Part shown: positions 50,944 through 59,629 of the stretch, one piece after another
Layout: every line of letters begins with the position of its first letter
How positions within the stretch are numbered: position 1 is the stretch's first letter
Assembly: GCF_963675985.1 (NCBI RefSeq)
Contig: NZ_OY780957.1
Span: forward strand, 1,449,501-1,513,500
Length of the DNA stretch: 64,000 nt
Direction: 5' to 3'
From: an uncultured Roseibium sp.
Lineage (GTDB): Bacteria; Pseudomonadota; Alphaproteobacteria; Rhizobiales; Stappiaceae
Notes under the pieces: generated by a model
What the model saw: the letters and a program-made list of their open reading frames with translations, nothing else
What the model was told of the DNA's origin: nothing
Databases searched by the model: none
Made by a program: the position numbers and the translations under genes

Positions 50944-52095
50944 CTAAGCAACAAGCTGATCGCTGACCCGGCCGAGCATGGCGCGGCAGGCTTCCATCTG
51001 GTCGCGGGTCACGAATTCGTCCGGCTTGTGGCCCTGTTCCATGCTGCCCGGCCCGCAGACGACCGCCGGCACGCCGAGCGTCGATGTGAACAGCCCGCCT
51101 TCCGTACCGAAGGCGACCTTGATCGCCCGGTTGGTCCGGGACAGGGACAGCGCGTTCGAAACGGCGGAACCGCCGGAGGATGTGTCGAGCCCCGGGTATT
51201 CGTTGAAGATCTCGATGTCGATGCCCGCCTTGGGGAAGCGTTCCCTGGCCTTGGCGGAAATCCGACCGGCGGACGCAAACAGCCGATCCATCAAGGCCTT
51301 CGGATCGTCGGAAGCAATGTTGCGGATCTCGAAGGACAGTTTGCAGTGATCCGGCACGATGTTTAGCGCCGTGCCGCCATGGATGATGCCCGCATGAACG
51401 GTGGTGTAGGGGATGTCGTAGTCGTCGTCCCGGCTGCCGGTTTCCTCCAGTTCCCCCTGCAGGGCGCGGATGTCCTTCAGGAAATCGGCGGCAAGGTGAA
51501 TGGCGTTGAGCCCGGTCGGCGCCAGGGCCGAATGGGCGGCGACACCGCAACAGGTCGCGTGGGCGCCGGTCTTGCCCTTGTGCCCGGCCGCCACCTGCAT
51601 GGAGGTCGGCTCGCCCACCAGCACCCAGTCCGGCTTGAGACCCGCTTTGGACAATTCCGCCAGCATCGGTCGCACGCCGACGCAGCCGATTTCCTCGTCA
51701 TAGGAAAGCGCGATGTGCAGAGGCCGCGACAGGGGTTGGCTCTTTGCCGCCACCATCGCCTCCATGGCGCAGGCGACGAAGCCCTTCATGTCGGTCGTGC
51801 CCCGGCCGTAGAGGCGGCTATCCGCCTCGCTCATGCGGAACGGATCGCGGGTCCAGTCCTGGCCGTCCACCGGGACCACGTCCGTATGTCCGGACAGGAC
51901 GATCCCGCCCGGTCCCTCCGGCCCGACGGTGGCGAACAGATTGGCCCGGTCGCCCGTCTCCGACGGGTAGAGCCGGCTTTGAATGCCGTTTGTCTCAAGG
52001 AAGTCCGCAACGTAGCGGATCAGGTCGATGTTGCCGTCCCTGCTCACGGAGGGAAAGGCAATCAGGCGGTCGAGGATGTCGAATGCGGTGCTCAT
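50944..52095 (-). CDS. argE: Acetylornithine deacetylase-type M20 peptidase
   Basis: A 383-residue zinc amidohydrolase of the proteobacterial ArgE type. Metal and catalytic residues are His70 and Asp72 (SGHTDVVPVDG), the bridging Asp102 (GRGTTDMKGF), and Glu134 with Glu135 (YDEEIGCVG). It removes an acyl group from an N-acyl amino acid, classically acetylornithine. In this cluster of amine uptake and transamination it may act on an acylated amine or amino acid and need not serve arginine synthesis. A repeat-bearing gap of 295 bases separates it from the upstream aminotransferase. Confidence 0.85.
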   Translation of the reverse strand: MSTAFDILDRLIAFPSVSRDGNIDLIRYVADFLETNGIQSRLYPSETGDRANLFATVGPEGPGGIVLSGHTDVVPVDGQDWTRDPFRMSEADSRLYGRGTTDMKGFVACAMEAMVAAKSQPLSRPLHIALSYDEEIGCVGVRPMLAELSKAGLKPDWVLVGEPTSMQVAAGHKGKTGAHATCCGVAAHSALAPTGLNAIHLAADFLKDIRALQGELEETGSRDDDYDIPYTTVHAGIIHGGTALNIVPDHCKLSFEIRNIASDDPKALMDRLFASAGRISAKARERFPKAGIDIEIFNEYPGLDTSSGGSAVSNALSLSRTNRAIKVAFGTEGGLFTSTLGVPAVVCGPGSMEQGHKPDEFVTRDQMEACRAMLGRVSDQLVA

Positions 52096-52186
52096 GGACC
52101 CAATTCACGACATTTAGCGCGCTTTGACCAGTTTTCTTCTGCCCCCGGGACAGAGTGGACACGAAAAACAGTCCCGCCTGCACCCG

Positions 52187-52234
52187 TCTCCCCCCTTGAG
52201 GGGGAGATGTCGGCGTGAGCCGACAGAGGGGGGT
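52187..52234 (+). repeat. REP-like palindromic element, copy 1
   Basis: A 48-base element starting TCTCCCCCCTTGAGGGGG and ending GACAGAGGGGGGT, itself able to fold. It is paired with an inverted copy at 52283-52330. Such elements occur in intergenic gaps of Hyphomicrobiales genomes. Confidence 0.7.
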
Positions 52235-52282
52235 GAAACGGTGCCGCATTTTCTGAAGAGCCAAATTTTCCGAGAGGCTTAT

Positions 52283-52330
52283 ACCCCCCTCTGTCTCCTG
52301 AGGGAGACATCTCCCCCTCAAGGGGGGAGA
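52283..52330 (-). repeat. REP-like palindromic element, inverted copy 2
   Basis: The 48-base inverted copy of 52187-52234, with only the loop segment differing. The 48-base spacer lets the pair form a large stem that may define the boundary between the aminotransferase and argE transcripts. The rest of the 52096-52390 gap shows nothing else. Confidence 0.7.
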
Positions 52331-52390
52331 GGAAAACAAGCGAAAAAACCGTGGCTCCAACCGATACACAGTGAAACCGGACAACAGTGG

Positions 52391-53755
52391 CTAAAGCCCC
52401 GAAATCACTTCCGTAATGCTGTCCCGCAGGATATCCGCCACCTGCGCGATCTGGGCTTCCGTCAGGATCAGGGTCGGTGACAGGATCAGGATGTTGCCGA
52501 GCGGGCGGGCGATCAGGCCGCGCGCCTGGGCGGCGCGGGCGATCTTCAGGCCGATCTCGTCTTCCGGCGCGAACGGTTCCTTCGTCGCCTTGTCCTTCAC
52601 GAACTCGATGCCGATCATGAAATGGCTGCCGCGGACTTCGCCGACGATGGACAGATCGTCGAGGCCGCGCAGGGCGTTTTCGAAGATCTTGCCGGTGGTG
52701 CGCACCTGTTCCGGCAGCTTGTCCCGTTCCATCAGCGCGATATTGGCAAGCGCGGCGGCCGCCGCCGCCGGATGGCCGGAATAGGTCATGCCGTGCAGGA
52801 ACAGTCCGCCAGGTCCGGAAATGACCTCGTGGATTTCATCGGAGACGATGGTGGCGGACATGGGCTGGTAGCCGGAGGTCAGGCCCTTGGCCGTGGTGAT
52901 GATGTCCGGTGTGACGCCGAATACATCCTCAGAGGCGAAGAAATGGCCCAGCCGACCGAAGGCGGTGACCACCTCGTCGGAGATGTACTTGATGTCGTTT
53001 TCCGCGCAGACCGCGGCCATGCGGGCATGATAGCCCTCCGGCGCCACGATCACGCCACCGGCGCCCATGATCGGCTCGGCGATGAAGGCAGCGATGTTTT
53101 CCGCGCCGATGTCTTCGATCGTGCTCTTGAGATCTTCCACAAGCGCGTCGAGGAATTCCGCCTCGCTCATGCCGTCGCCCTCGCGCCAGAAATGGGGCGA
53201 GCGCAGGTGATGCACCAGGTCGTTGGCGCCGTCCCAGCCGACCGAGTAGAGCGGCGTGGTCATGGCGATGGCAAGATGGGTCGAGCCGTGATAGGCGCCG
53301 ATGCGGCTCAGGATCTTCTTCTTGTTCGGTCGTCCGAGCCGGTTGTTGTAATGGTGCAGCATGCGCACCGCGCTGTCGTTAGCCACAGACCCGGAATTGC
53401 CGAAATAGACCTTGTTCAGGTGACCGGGCGCCAGGCTCGCGATCTTTTCCGCAAGGGTGGCCGCCGTCGGGTGGGTGAAATTGTAGAAGGTCGAATAGAA
53501 ATCGAGCTCGTTGAGCTGCTCGGTGATCGCGTCGATGATTTCCTTGCGCCGGTGGCCGGCGTTGACGCACCACAGCCCGCCGATCCCGTCGATCAGCTCG
53601 TTACCCTCGCTGTCGCGGACCATCGCGCCGTCGGCTCCGACGATCACGGTGCGCGCACCGTTCTGCTTCAGGGCGTTCAGGTCGGCGAAGGACTGGATCA
53701 GATGGGTATCTGCCGTCAGCACAGCGTCGGTGGTCATGTTCAGATCAAGTTTCAT
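52391..53755 (-). CDS. Class III omega-aminotransferase (putrescine/amine:pyruvate type)
   Basis: A 454-residue PLP-dependent aminotransferase. The PLP lysine is Lys290 in TTAKGLTSGYQPM, with Asp260 (YISDEVVTAFGRLG) pairing with the pyridine nitrogen, and FGNSGSVANDSAVRMLHHYN in the phosphate-binding region. The family transfers the amino group of putrescine-like diamines, beta-alanine or taurine to pyruvate. The start at 53755 overlaps the end of the nitrilase gene by 11 bases; the longer frame to 53896 reads antisense residues that are not family-like. Together with the PotFGHI-type importer this suggests polyamine-like amine catabolism. Confidence 0.88.
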   Translation of the reverse strand: MKLDLNMTTDAVLTADTHLIQSFADLNALKQNGARTVIVGADGAMVRDSEGNELIDGIGGLWCVNAGHRRKEIIDAITEQLNELDFYSTFYNFTHPTAATLAEKIASLAPGHLNKVYFGNSGSVANDSAVRMLHHYNNRLGRPNKKKILSRIGAYHGSTHLAIAMTTPLYSVGWDGANDLVHHLRSPHFWREGDGMSEAEFLDALVEDLKSTIEDIGAENIAAFIAEPIMGAGGVIVAPEGYHARMAAVCAENDIKYISDEVVTAFGRLGHFFASEDVFGVTPDIITTAKGLTSGYQPMSATIVSDEIHEVISGPGGLFLHGMTYSGHPAAAAAALANIALMERDKLPEQVRTTGKIFENALRGLDDLSIVGEVRGSHFMIGIEFVKDKATKEPFAPEDEIGLKIARAAQARGLIARPLGNILILSPTLILTEAQIAQVADILRDSITEVISGL

Positions 53756-54530
53756 CGGTTTTCCCGACCTCCCTGTAGTCTTGGCGTTGAAGTGAAAGCA
53801 GTTCCGGGGCGATGTCGTCGACCGGGCGCAAGTCGGCAACGAGAAGCGCCTCGCCCCGTCCGGCGGAGGCAAGCACCTGGGCATCTGGGCCGACAATGAC
53901 GGAATGGCCGCCGAAGGTCAGATCGCCCTCGGTTCCGCAGAAATTGGCATAGGCTATGGTCAGGTTCATTTCCGCCGCACGCGCCGGCACGAAGGCGGTC
54001 GACACGTGTTCGAACCCTTTCGGATTGGCGGTCGGCACCAGCACCAGGGTGACGCCCTGTGCCGCCAGCGCGGCGCAGTGCTGGGGGAATTCCACATCAT
54101 AGCAGATCATCAACGCGGCCTTGTGGCCGTAGAGATCGAACACCGTATAGGCATCGCCGTAGGAAAAACTGGCGCGCTCCATCGGTCCGTAAAGCTGGAT
54201 CTTGCGGTAATGGGCGAGCTGTTCGCCGGTGTCGTCGAAACAGGTGGCCGCATTGTAGACCGTGCCGTCGGCGGCCTCCGCCCAGCCCACGGTCAGTCCG
54301 CAGCCGGTCTGTTTTGCAAGGGCGGACAGACGTTTCGTCCAGGCCCCGCCCAGAGGCTGGGCGAGGCTTTTGTGCAGGTCAGGCCGGTTGTAGCCGGGCA
54401 GGAAGACTTCCGGAAACACGAGCATTTTCGCGCCCGCCAGGGCGGCGGCCGACAAGTGCCGTTCGATGCGGGCAAAGCCCGCCTCGATATCGCCGCCGAT
54501 CGCCGGTCCCTGGTAGAGCGCGAGTTTCAT
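53745..54530 (-). CDS. Carbon-nitrogen hydrolase (nitrilase superfamily)
   Basis: A 261-residue amidase of the nitrilase fold with the Glu-Lys-Cys triad: Glu41 (VFPEVFLPGYN), Lys110 (HYRKIQLYGP) and Cys143 (MICYDVEFPQ). The size is that of single-domain aliphatic or omega-amidases and N-carbamoylputrescine amidase relatives. It would release ammonia from an amide formed in the amine pathway. It lies 20 bases after the binding-protein gene and overlaps the aminotransferase start. Confidence 0.87.
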   Translation of the reverse strand: MKLALYQGPAIGGDIEAGFARIERHLSAAALAGAKMLVFPEVFLPGYNRPDLHKSLAQPLGGAWTKRLSALAKQTGCGLTVGWAEAADGTVYNAATCFDDTGEQLAHYRKIQLYGPMERASFSYGDAYTVFDLYGHKAALMICYDVEFPQHCAALAAQGVTLVLVPTANPKGFEHVSTAFVPARAAEMNLTIAYANFCGTEGDLTFGGHSVIVGPDAQVLASAGRGEALLVADLRPVDDIAPELLSLQRQDYREVGKTDET

Positions 54531-54550
54531 GGTTGCCGTTCCGCTTCCGC

Positions 54551-55579
54551 TTACTTCTTCAGGTTGGTCCAGATGGCGTCGTAGAGAACCTGGGTCTCTT
54601 GCGGACAGGCTTCGACGAAGACGCCCTTCTGGCCTTCCGGCGGATTGGATTCCGGCGAGTTCTTGACCTCCGGATCGAGGTACGGATCGACACCCTTCAC
54701 GCCCGAGATGTACTGGGCGTAGTTTGTCACCGCCGCGGCATTTTCCGGCTCGAGCAGGAAGTTCATGAACTTCAGCGCGTTTTCGCGGTTCGGCGCGTCC
54801 TTCAGCAGAACCACGTTATCCATCCACACGATGTAGCCTTCCTTCGGGAAGGCGTATTCGATGTTGGCGCCTTCCGCGCGGGCCTTGGCGGAAAAGCCGG
54901 ACCAGATCATGCCGGCCGCCGCGTCGCCGGAAACGAGCACGTCCTTGGCGACGTCCGAGCCGAAGGACGCCCAGTCCTTCTTGGCGTCGATCACCAGCTT
55001 GTTCAGCGCCTTCAGCTGATCGCGGTCGGAGGTGCACTGGGGAATGCCCAGGTAAAGCGAGGCAAGTGTCAGGGTCTCGCCGGCGGTGTCGAGCACGTTG
55101 ATCTTGCCCTTCAGCTCTTCCGGCGGATCGAAGATCACCGACAGGCTGTCGATCGGGCCCTTGTAGATGTCGCGGTTGACGGAATAGGAGGTCGATCCCC
55201 ACTGGTAGGGGATGGAGCTCTTCCGGCCCGGATCGAAGGCGACGTCGACCCACTGGTCCTGGATGTTGCCGAAGTTGGACAGCTCCGACGGCTCGAAGGT
55301 GTCGAGCATGCCTTCGTTGTTCAGGATCTTGACCATGTAGTCGCCGGGGACGGCTACGTCGTAGGAGCCGAGCTTGCCGGCCTTGAGCGATGCCAGCAGC
55401 GCCTCGTTGCTGTCGTAGGTGTCCATGGTCACCTCGACGTCATATTCCTTGGCGAACTTGTCGAGCAGTTCCTGCGGGATGTACTCGAACCAGTGATAGA
55501 TCGAGAGTTTCCCTTCGGCCTGCGCCGCGCCGGTCAGGGCCAGCAGCGCCAGGGACGTCGTCATAAGCAGTTTTTTCAT
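54551..55579 (-). CDS. Spermidine/putrescine-class ABC substrate-binding protein (PotD/PotF type)
   Basis: A 342-residue periplasmic protein with a signal peptide (MKKLLMTTSLALLALTGAAQ, cleavage after ~22). The fold signature KLSIYHWFEYIPQELLDKF opens the mature protein, followed by YDVAVPGDYMVKIL and GSTSYSVNRDIY. The final third contains the polyamine-pocket region SGFSAKARAEGANIEYAFP. The ligand is a polyamine-like cation or related amine by family; exact specificity is unknown. No hairpin follows it, unlike the other binding-protein genes in the window. Confidence 0.87.
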   Translation of the reverse strand: MKKLLMTTSLALLALTGAAQAEGKLSIYHWFEYIPQELLDKFAKEYDVEVTMDTYDSNEALLASLKAGKLGSYDVAVPGDYMVKILNNEGMLDTFEPSELSNFGNIQDQWVDVAFDPGRKSSIPYQWGSTSYSVNRDIYKGPIDSLSVIFDPPEELKGKINVLDTAGETLTLASLYLGIPQCTSDRDQLKALNKLVIDAKKDWASFGSDVAKDVLVSGDAAAGMIWSGFSAKARAEGANIEYAFPKEGYIVWMDNVVLLKDAPNRENALKFMNFLLEPENAAAVTNYAQYISGVKGVDPYLDPEVKNSPESNPPEGQKGVFVEACPQETQVLYDAIWTNLKK

Positions 55580-55612
55580 GTCTTGCTCCACTCTGGTTTG
55601 TTTTGTCTTTGG

Positions 55613-56431
55613 TCAGTCTTCTTTTGCTTTGTTTTGCCCCGCCCGGCCGATCAGCCAGGACAGGGAGACGAAAATCACCGATATGCCCAGCATCAGGGTG
55701 GAAATGGCCATGATGTTGGGTTTGATGCCCTGCTTCACCGATCCGAAGATCGCCGTCGGCAGGGTTTCGACGCCGGCCCCCTTGACGAAATTCGTGATCA
55801 GGAAGTCGTCGAGCGAAATGATGAAGGCGAGCAGGAAACCGGACAGGATCCCGGGCGTCATCAGAGGCAGAAGCACCAGCTTGAAGGCTTCCGTCGGCGT
55901 GGCGTAGAGATCCATCGCCGCCTGCTCGTACATGTCCGGAATGCTCTGCATCCGCGCCGAGATCGGCAGATAGGCAAACGGGATGCAGAAGACGATATGG
56001 GCGATCAGGATGGTCATCAGCCCGGTGGTGAAACCGATCGCGGTGAAGAACACCAGGCTCGCCACCGCCGTCACCACTTCGGGAACCATCAGCGGCAGGC
56101 TGATCAGCGCGAAACTCAGCGTCTTGCCCTGGAACCGGCCGGTCCGGGTCATGGCAACGGAGGCGAGCGTCGCGATTGCCGTCGCGACGATGGCCGCGGT
56201 TATGGCGATGACGAAGGAATTGATTGCCGCCTGCTGGAACTTCGGCGCTTCCGGCCCGGTGAAGACGTCCACATACCAGGCCAGCGACGTCCCGCCCCAC
56301 TTGGTGATCGAGGTCGAAGCGTTGAAGGAATAGACCGCGACCACGATCAGTGGCGCGTAGAGCACGATCAGGCACAGGATCGTGATCGTCAGAAAGCCCG
56401 GAAAGCGGCGGAGATCGGTCTTGGCCCGCAT
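55613..56431 (-). CDS. ABC transporter permease (PotC/PotI type)
   Basis: A 272-residue permease with the family N-terminus FLTITILCLIVLYAPLIVVAVYSFNAS and about six membrane spans. The EAA-type loop is EQAAMDLYATPTEAFKLVLLPLM (about 185-207). It forms the channel with the PotB/PotH-type protein encoded 5 bases upstream. Confidence 0.9.
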   Translation of the reverse strand: MRAKTDLRRFPGFLTITILCLIVLYAPLIVVAVYSFNASTSITKWGGTSLAWYVDVFTGPEAPKFQQAAINSFVIAITAAIVATAIATLASVAMTRTGRFQGKTLSFALISLPLMVPEVVTAVASLVFFTAIGFTTGLMTILIAHIVFCIPFAYLPISARMQSIPDMYEQAAMDLYATPTEAFKLVLLPLMTPGILSGFLLAFIISLDDFLITNFVKGAGVETLPTAIFGSVKQGIKPNIMAISTLMLGISVIFVSLSWLIGRAGQNKAKED

Positions 56432-56436
56432 TTTCC

Positions 56437-57354
56437 TTACGCCCCCTTGTTCTGGTTGCGCGCATAGACGAGCAGAACCGCCATGACGATGGTCAGCAGG
56501 ATCGTCGAGGCGGCCGCGCCGAAGGGCCAGTTGCCCGCAGCGCCCTTGAACTGTTCCTCGATCAGCGAGCCGATCATGAAGGTCTTGGCGCCGCCGAGCA
56601 GGTCCGGCGCAAGAAAGGCGCCGAGGGAAGGCACGAAAACCAGAATGCAGCCGGCGACGATCCCCGGTTTTACCACCGGCAGGATGACCAGTCGAAGCGT
56701 GGCCCAGACACCGGAATAAAGATCTGCGGCGGCCTCGGAGAGGGCGAAGTCATAGCGTTCCACCGCCGCATAGATCGGCAGAACCATGAACGGCAGGTAG
56801 CTGTAGAAAAGCCCGAGCTGGACGGCGAAATTCGTGTTGATCAGCCCGAGCGGCTCCGAAATCATTCCCGTCCACAGCAGGAACTCGTTGAACGGTCCGG
56901 TGTCGCGGATGAGGAATTTCATCGAGACCGTGCGGATCAGAAGGTTCACCCAGTAGGGCACGGTCACCAGGAACAGCCAGACCGAACGGGTCTTCGCGTT
57001 CCGGGTCGCGATGAACCAGGCGGTCGGAAAACCGATTAGCAGGCAGGCGATGGTCGCAACCCCGGCCTGCCAGATCGACCGCCAGAAGATGCCGATATAG
57101 GTCCACTCGATGGTCGGCGGTTCGTCGCCGAAAAGGCCCCGGTTGAAGAAGAACTGATCGTAGGCGGCCGTTGAAAATTGCCAGATGACGCCGCCGCGGA
57201 ATTCCTTGGTGAGAAACGAATAGACCGCCATCATGACGACGGGCGCGAGCAGGAAAATGCCGATCATCACCCAGGCCGGAAGCATCAGCTTGAGACTGTT
57301 GCCCCGGTAGATGTTGGAGGTGGCCCCTTCGCCCATTGGCGCGCCGGCCGCCAT
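56437..57354 (-). CDS. ABC transporter permease (PotB/PotH type)
   Basis: A 305-residue permease with about six spans. N-terminal membrane segment is LMLPAWVMIGIFLLAPVVMM. The typical LIRTVSMKFLIRDTGPFNEF follows the third span, and the cytoplasmic EAA loop is SEAAADLYSGVWATLRLVILP. It touches the ATPase gene end by a single base (TGATG-type junction), indicating coupled translation. Confidence 0.9.
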   Translation of the reverse strand: MAAGAPMGEGATSNIYRGNSLKLMLPAWVMIGIFLLAPVVMMAVYSFLTKEFRGGVIWQFSTAAYDQFFFNRGLFGDEPPTIEWTYIGIFWRSIWQAGVATIACLLIGFPTAWFIATRNAKTRSVWLFLVTVPYWVNLLIRTVSMKFLIRDTGPFNEFLLWTGMISEPLGLINTNFAVQLGLFYSYLPFMVLPIYAAVERYDFALSEAAADLYSGVWATLRLVILPVVKPGIVAGCILVFVPSLGAFLAPDLLGGAKTFMIGSLIEEQFKGAAGNWPFGAAASTILLTIVMAVLLVYARNQNKGA

Positions 57355-58427
57355 CAGTCGGCGAGCAGGCGCGCAGCACCTGCCTCCAGTTTCAGGCCGA
57401 CAACGGCGCCGGTTTCGGGAACCGCCGTCGTCTCGGAATTCTGCAGCCGGACGGTCATCCTCTCGCTGTCGGCGAGGCGGACCTGAAGGTGGATGTCGGT
57501 GCCCAGATAGACCTGGCCTTCGACGGTGGCGTCGAGATCACCGCGTCCAGGCACGCAGAGACTGATGCGTTCCGGGCGCACCGACAGATGCCCCTTGCCG
57601 GGATCCAGAACGGCCGCTGCCGGGCAGGTGAAGTCGTGCCCGCCGGGCAGAAGGATCGCCGCCATACCGTTTTCAACGGAGCGGACGTCGACATCGAGCA
57701 GGTTGGTCTCGCCGATGAAGTCTGCGACGAAACGGTTGAGCGGGCTCTCGTAGATTTCCTTGGGCGAGCCGATCTGCTGGACGCGGCCTTCCGACATCAC
57801 CGCGATCCGGTCCGACATGGTCAGCGCTTCTTCCTGGTCGTGGGTGACGAAGATAAAGGCGATGCCGGTCTCCCGCTGCAGGGCCTTCAGTTCCATGCGC
57901 ACCGCCTGGCGGAGTTTCAGGTCCAGTGCGGACAGCGGTTCATCGAGGAGGAGCACCTGGGGCCGGGGCGCGAGCGCGCGGGCAAGGGCGACGCGCTGCT
58001 GCTGGCCGCCGGAAAGCTGAGCGGGCCGGCGCGCGGCGAAGTCTCCCAGCTGCACCAGCTGCAGCACCTGGTCGGCACGGGCATGAGACTCCTGCTTCGA
58101 CCAGCCGCTGCGCAACAGGCCGAACATCACGTTCTCGGTGACGGTCATATGCGGGAACAGGGCATACTGCTGGAAGACGGTGTTCACCGGTCGCTTGTGC
58201 GGCGGCAGGCCGGTGATGTCGTCCCCTTTCAGCCGAATGGCGCCTTCGGTCACCTCCTCGAAGCCGGCAATGGAGCGCAGCAGGGTGGTCTTGCCGCAGC
58301 CGGACGGCCCGAGAAGGGTGAAGAACTCGTTCTCGCGGATATCCATGGAGACGCCATGCAACGCAGTGACCGGGCCATATCGCTTGACCACCTTGTCGAT
58401 ATCGACCGCAATCTCGGTGCTGGCCAT
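57354..58427 (-). CDS. ABC transporter ATPase (PotA/PotG type)
   Basis: A 357-residue ATPase. Walker A is GPSGCGKTTLLRSIAGFEEV (about 42-61), the signature LSGGQQQRVALARAL, and Walker B LLLDEPLSALD. A C-terminal TOBE-type regulatory domain (about 280-355) is typical for polyamine and iron importers. The start at 58427 begins the family N-terminus with AGAGGCATCC before the ATG; the longer frame to 58595 reads through the divergent promoter. First gene of the amine operon, divergent from a LuxR-type gene. Confidence 0.9.
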   Translation of the reverse strand: MASTEIAVDIDKVVKRYGPVTALHGVSMDIRENEFFTLLGPSGCGKTTLLRSIAGFEEVTEGAIRLKGDDITGLPPHKRPVNTVFQQYALFPHMTVTENVMFGLLRSGWSKQESHARADQVLQLVQLGDFAARRPAQLSGGQQQRVALARALAPRPQVLLLDEPLSALDLKLRQAVRMELKALQRETGIAFIFVTHDQEEALTMSDRIAVMSEGRVQQIGSPKEIYESPLNRFVADFIGETNLLDVDVRSVENGMAAILLPGGHDFTCPAAAVLDPGKGHLSVRPERISLCVPGRGDLDATVEGQVYLGTDIHLQVRLADSERMTVRLQNSETTAVPETGAVVGLKLEAGAARLLAD

Positions 58428-58443
58428 GGATGCCTCTTCTCTG

Positions 58444-58502
58444 ATACCCCTGAGTTGGTGACTGAAACCGTAAATCGGCACAATGCGAGGGGTATATACC
58501 CC
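58444..58502. promoter_or_regulatory. Divergent regulatory region with palindrome GGGGTATATACCCC
   Basis: Between the amine-import operon and the LuxR-type gene (91 bases). GGGGTATATACCCC (58489-58502) is a perfect palindrome of the hexamer GGGGTA. A further half-site ATACCCC lies at 58444-58450. The likely binder is the LuxR-type protein encoded at 58519. Confidence 0.5.
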
Positions 58503-58518
58503 CAAGGAGGTATGTCCG

Positions 58519-59322
58519 ATGGAGCTGCCGAATTCAGCGGAAAAGCACTTGGGAGCGGCTATTTCCGCATTGGCGACAGACCAGTTCGAAACCAAGCTGT
58601 ATCAATGGCTTATCCGGTGTTTTGAGATCGATAACACGACCATGCTGGCCTATTTCCAGAACCGGGCGCCGGACGTGCTGTTTACCCAGGCAATCGAAAA
58701 ACGGGTCCATGAAAAGCTTGAAACCGACTATATCCCGGGGGCCTATCTGCTGGATCCGTTCCATGCGCTGCATGTCGAAAATGCCCCGCCGGGGCTTTAC
58801 CGGCTGAAGGGCATTGCGCCGGACCAGTTTCACCGCAACGAGTATTTCGCCGCCTATTATCAGCGCACCACCCTGATCGACGAAATGGCCTATATCGCCT
58901 ATCCGGCCGAAGGGGTGTCGGTGCATATCTGCCTCGGTCGGGACGTCACCTCGAGCCGGCGCTTTTCCGTGCGCGATATCCAGAAGGCGGAACGCATCGC
59001 CCCCATTGTCTGCGGCCTGATCGAACAGCGCTGGTCTGGCTTGCAGTCGAGCGGCGACTTTAGAGACGAGGATCTTGCTGATCATCTGATCTCGGCCATG
59101 AACCGGGAGCATGACGTCTCGCTCAGTCCGCGCCAGGCGGAAATCGCCCTGCTGATCCTGCGCGGGCATTCTTCCGTGTCGATCGGCCTGCGCCTCGGTA
59201 TCTCCGCGCAAACGGTCAAAGTGTTCCGCAAGCAGCTTTACCGCAAATGCGGGATCTCATCGCAGGCTGAGTTGTTTTCCCTGCTCATGCCATTGCTGAC
59301 ATTTCACGAAAACGACCGCTAG
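58519..59322 (+). CDS. LuxR-family HTH regulator of the divergent amine operon
   Basis: A 267-residue regulator. The C-terminal LuxR-type helix-turn-helix covers about 198-262 (LSPRQAEIALLILRGHSSVSIGL, then GISAQTVKVFRKQLYRKCGI). The N-terminal ~190 residues are an uncharacterised sensor domain with conserved aromatic residues (YFQNRAPDVLFTQAI, EYFAAYYQRTTLIDEMAYIAYP). The family is often found beside amine-importer operons in alphaproteobacteria, where it probably reports on the imported amine; this is an inference. ATG 58519 is chosen because AAGGAGG lies 8 bases upstream; ATG 58483 would put the palindrome inside the gene. Confidence 0.8.
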   Translation: MELPNSAEKHLGAAISALATDQFETKLYQWLIRCFEIDNTTMLAYFQNRAPDVLFTQAIEKRVHEKLETDYIPGAYLLDPFHALHVENAPPGLYRLKGIAPDQFHRNEYFAAYYQRTTLIDEMAYIAYPAEGVSVHICLGRDVTSSRRFSVRDIQKAERIAPIVCGLIEQRWSGLQSSGDFRDEDLADHLISAMNREHDVSLSPRQAEIALLILRGHSSVSIGLRLGISAQTVKVFRKQLYRKCGISSQAELFSLLMPLLTFHENDR

Positions 59323-59629
59323 GGAATTTTGTCTCAATCTGACCTGCGTCGAATTTCTACTGCTTTTGGAGCTATTGTCTTTCCAGGATGTTGCTGCACG
59401 GATCTGCGTTGCAACCTTGGAAAAAATCGGATCAAGGAAATAACGATAAAACCAAAAAACAACCTAGGGGAAGGTGAAAAAAAAAGTGATTTAATTAATA
59501 TATTTTGAAATCAATATTATACATCGTGAAAAATGACAATAAATAAATAAGTGAAATCAGGTATTTATTCAATTTCGCGTTAATAAATACAGATTAAGCT
59601 AAATCCATATCTGCAGTTGAGGCACTGGT
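59323..59629. other. AT-rich intergenic region upstream of the Hpt gene
   Basis: About 307 bases, the most AT-rich stretch outside the 46-47 kb patch (59440-59610). It contains AATAAATA and TATTTATT as an inverted pair near 59539-59566 and many TAAT-type hexamers, so it very likely carries the promoter of the Hpt-GGDEF-kinase genes. No coding frame is supported. Confidence 0.45.

Noticed and set aside
54059..56467. An 802-codon open frame on the plus strand across the amine-importer genes
   Set aside because: It is opposite the nitrilase, binding-protein and permease genes, begins with Arg/Pro-rich nonsense and has no ribosome site.
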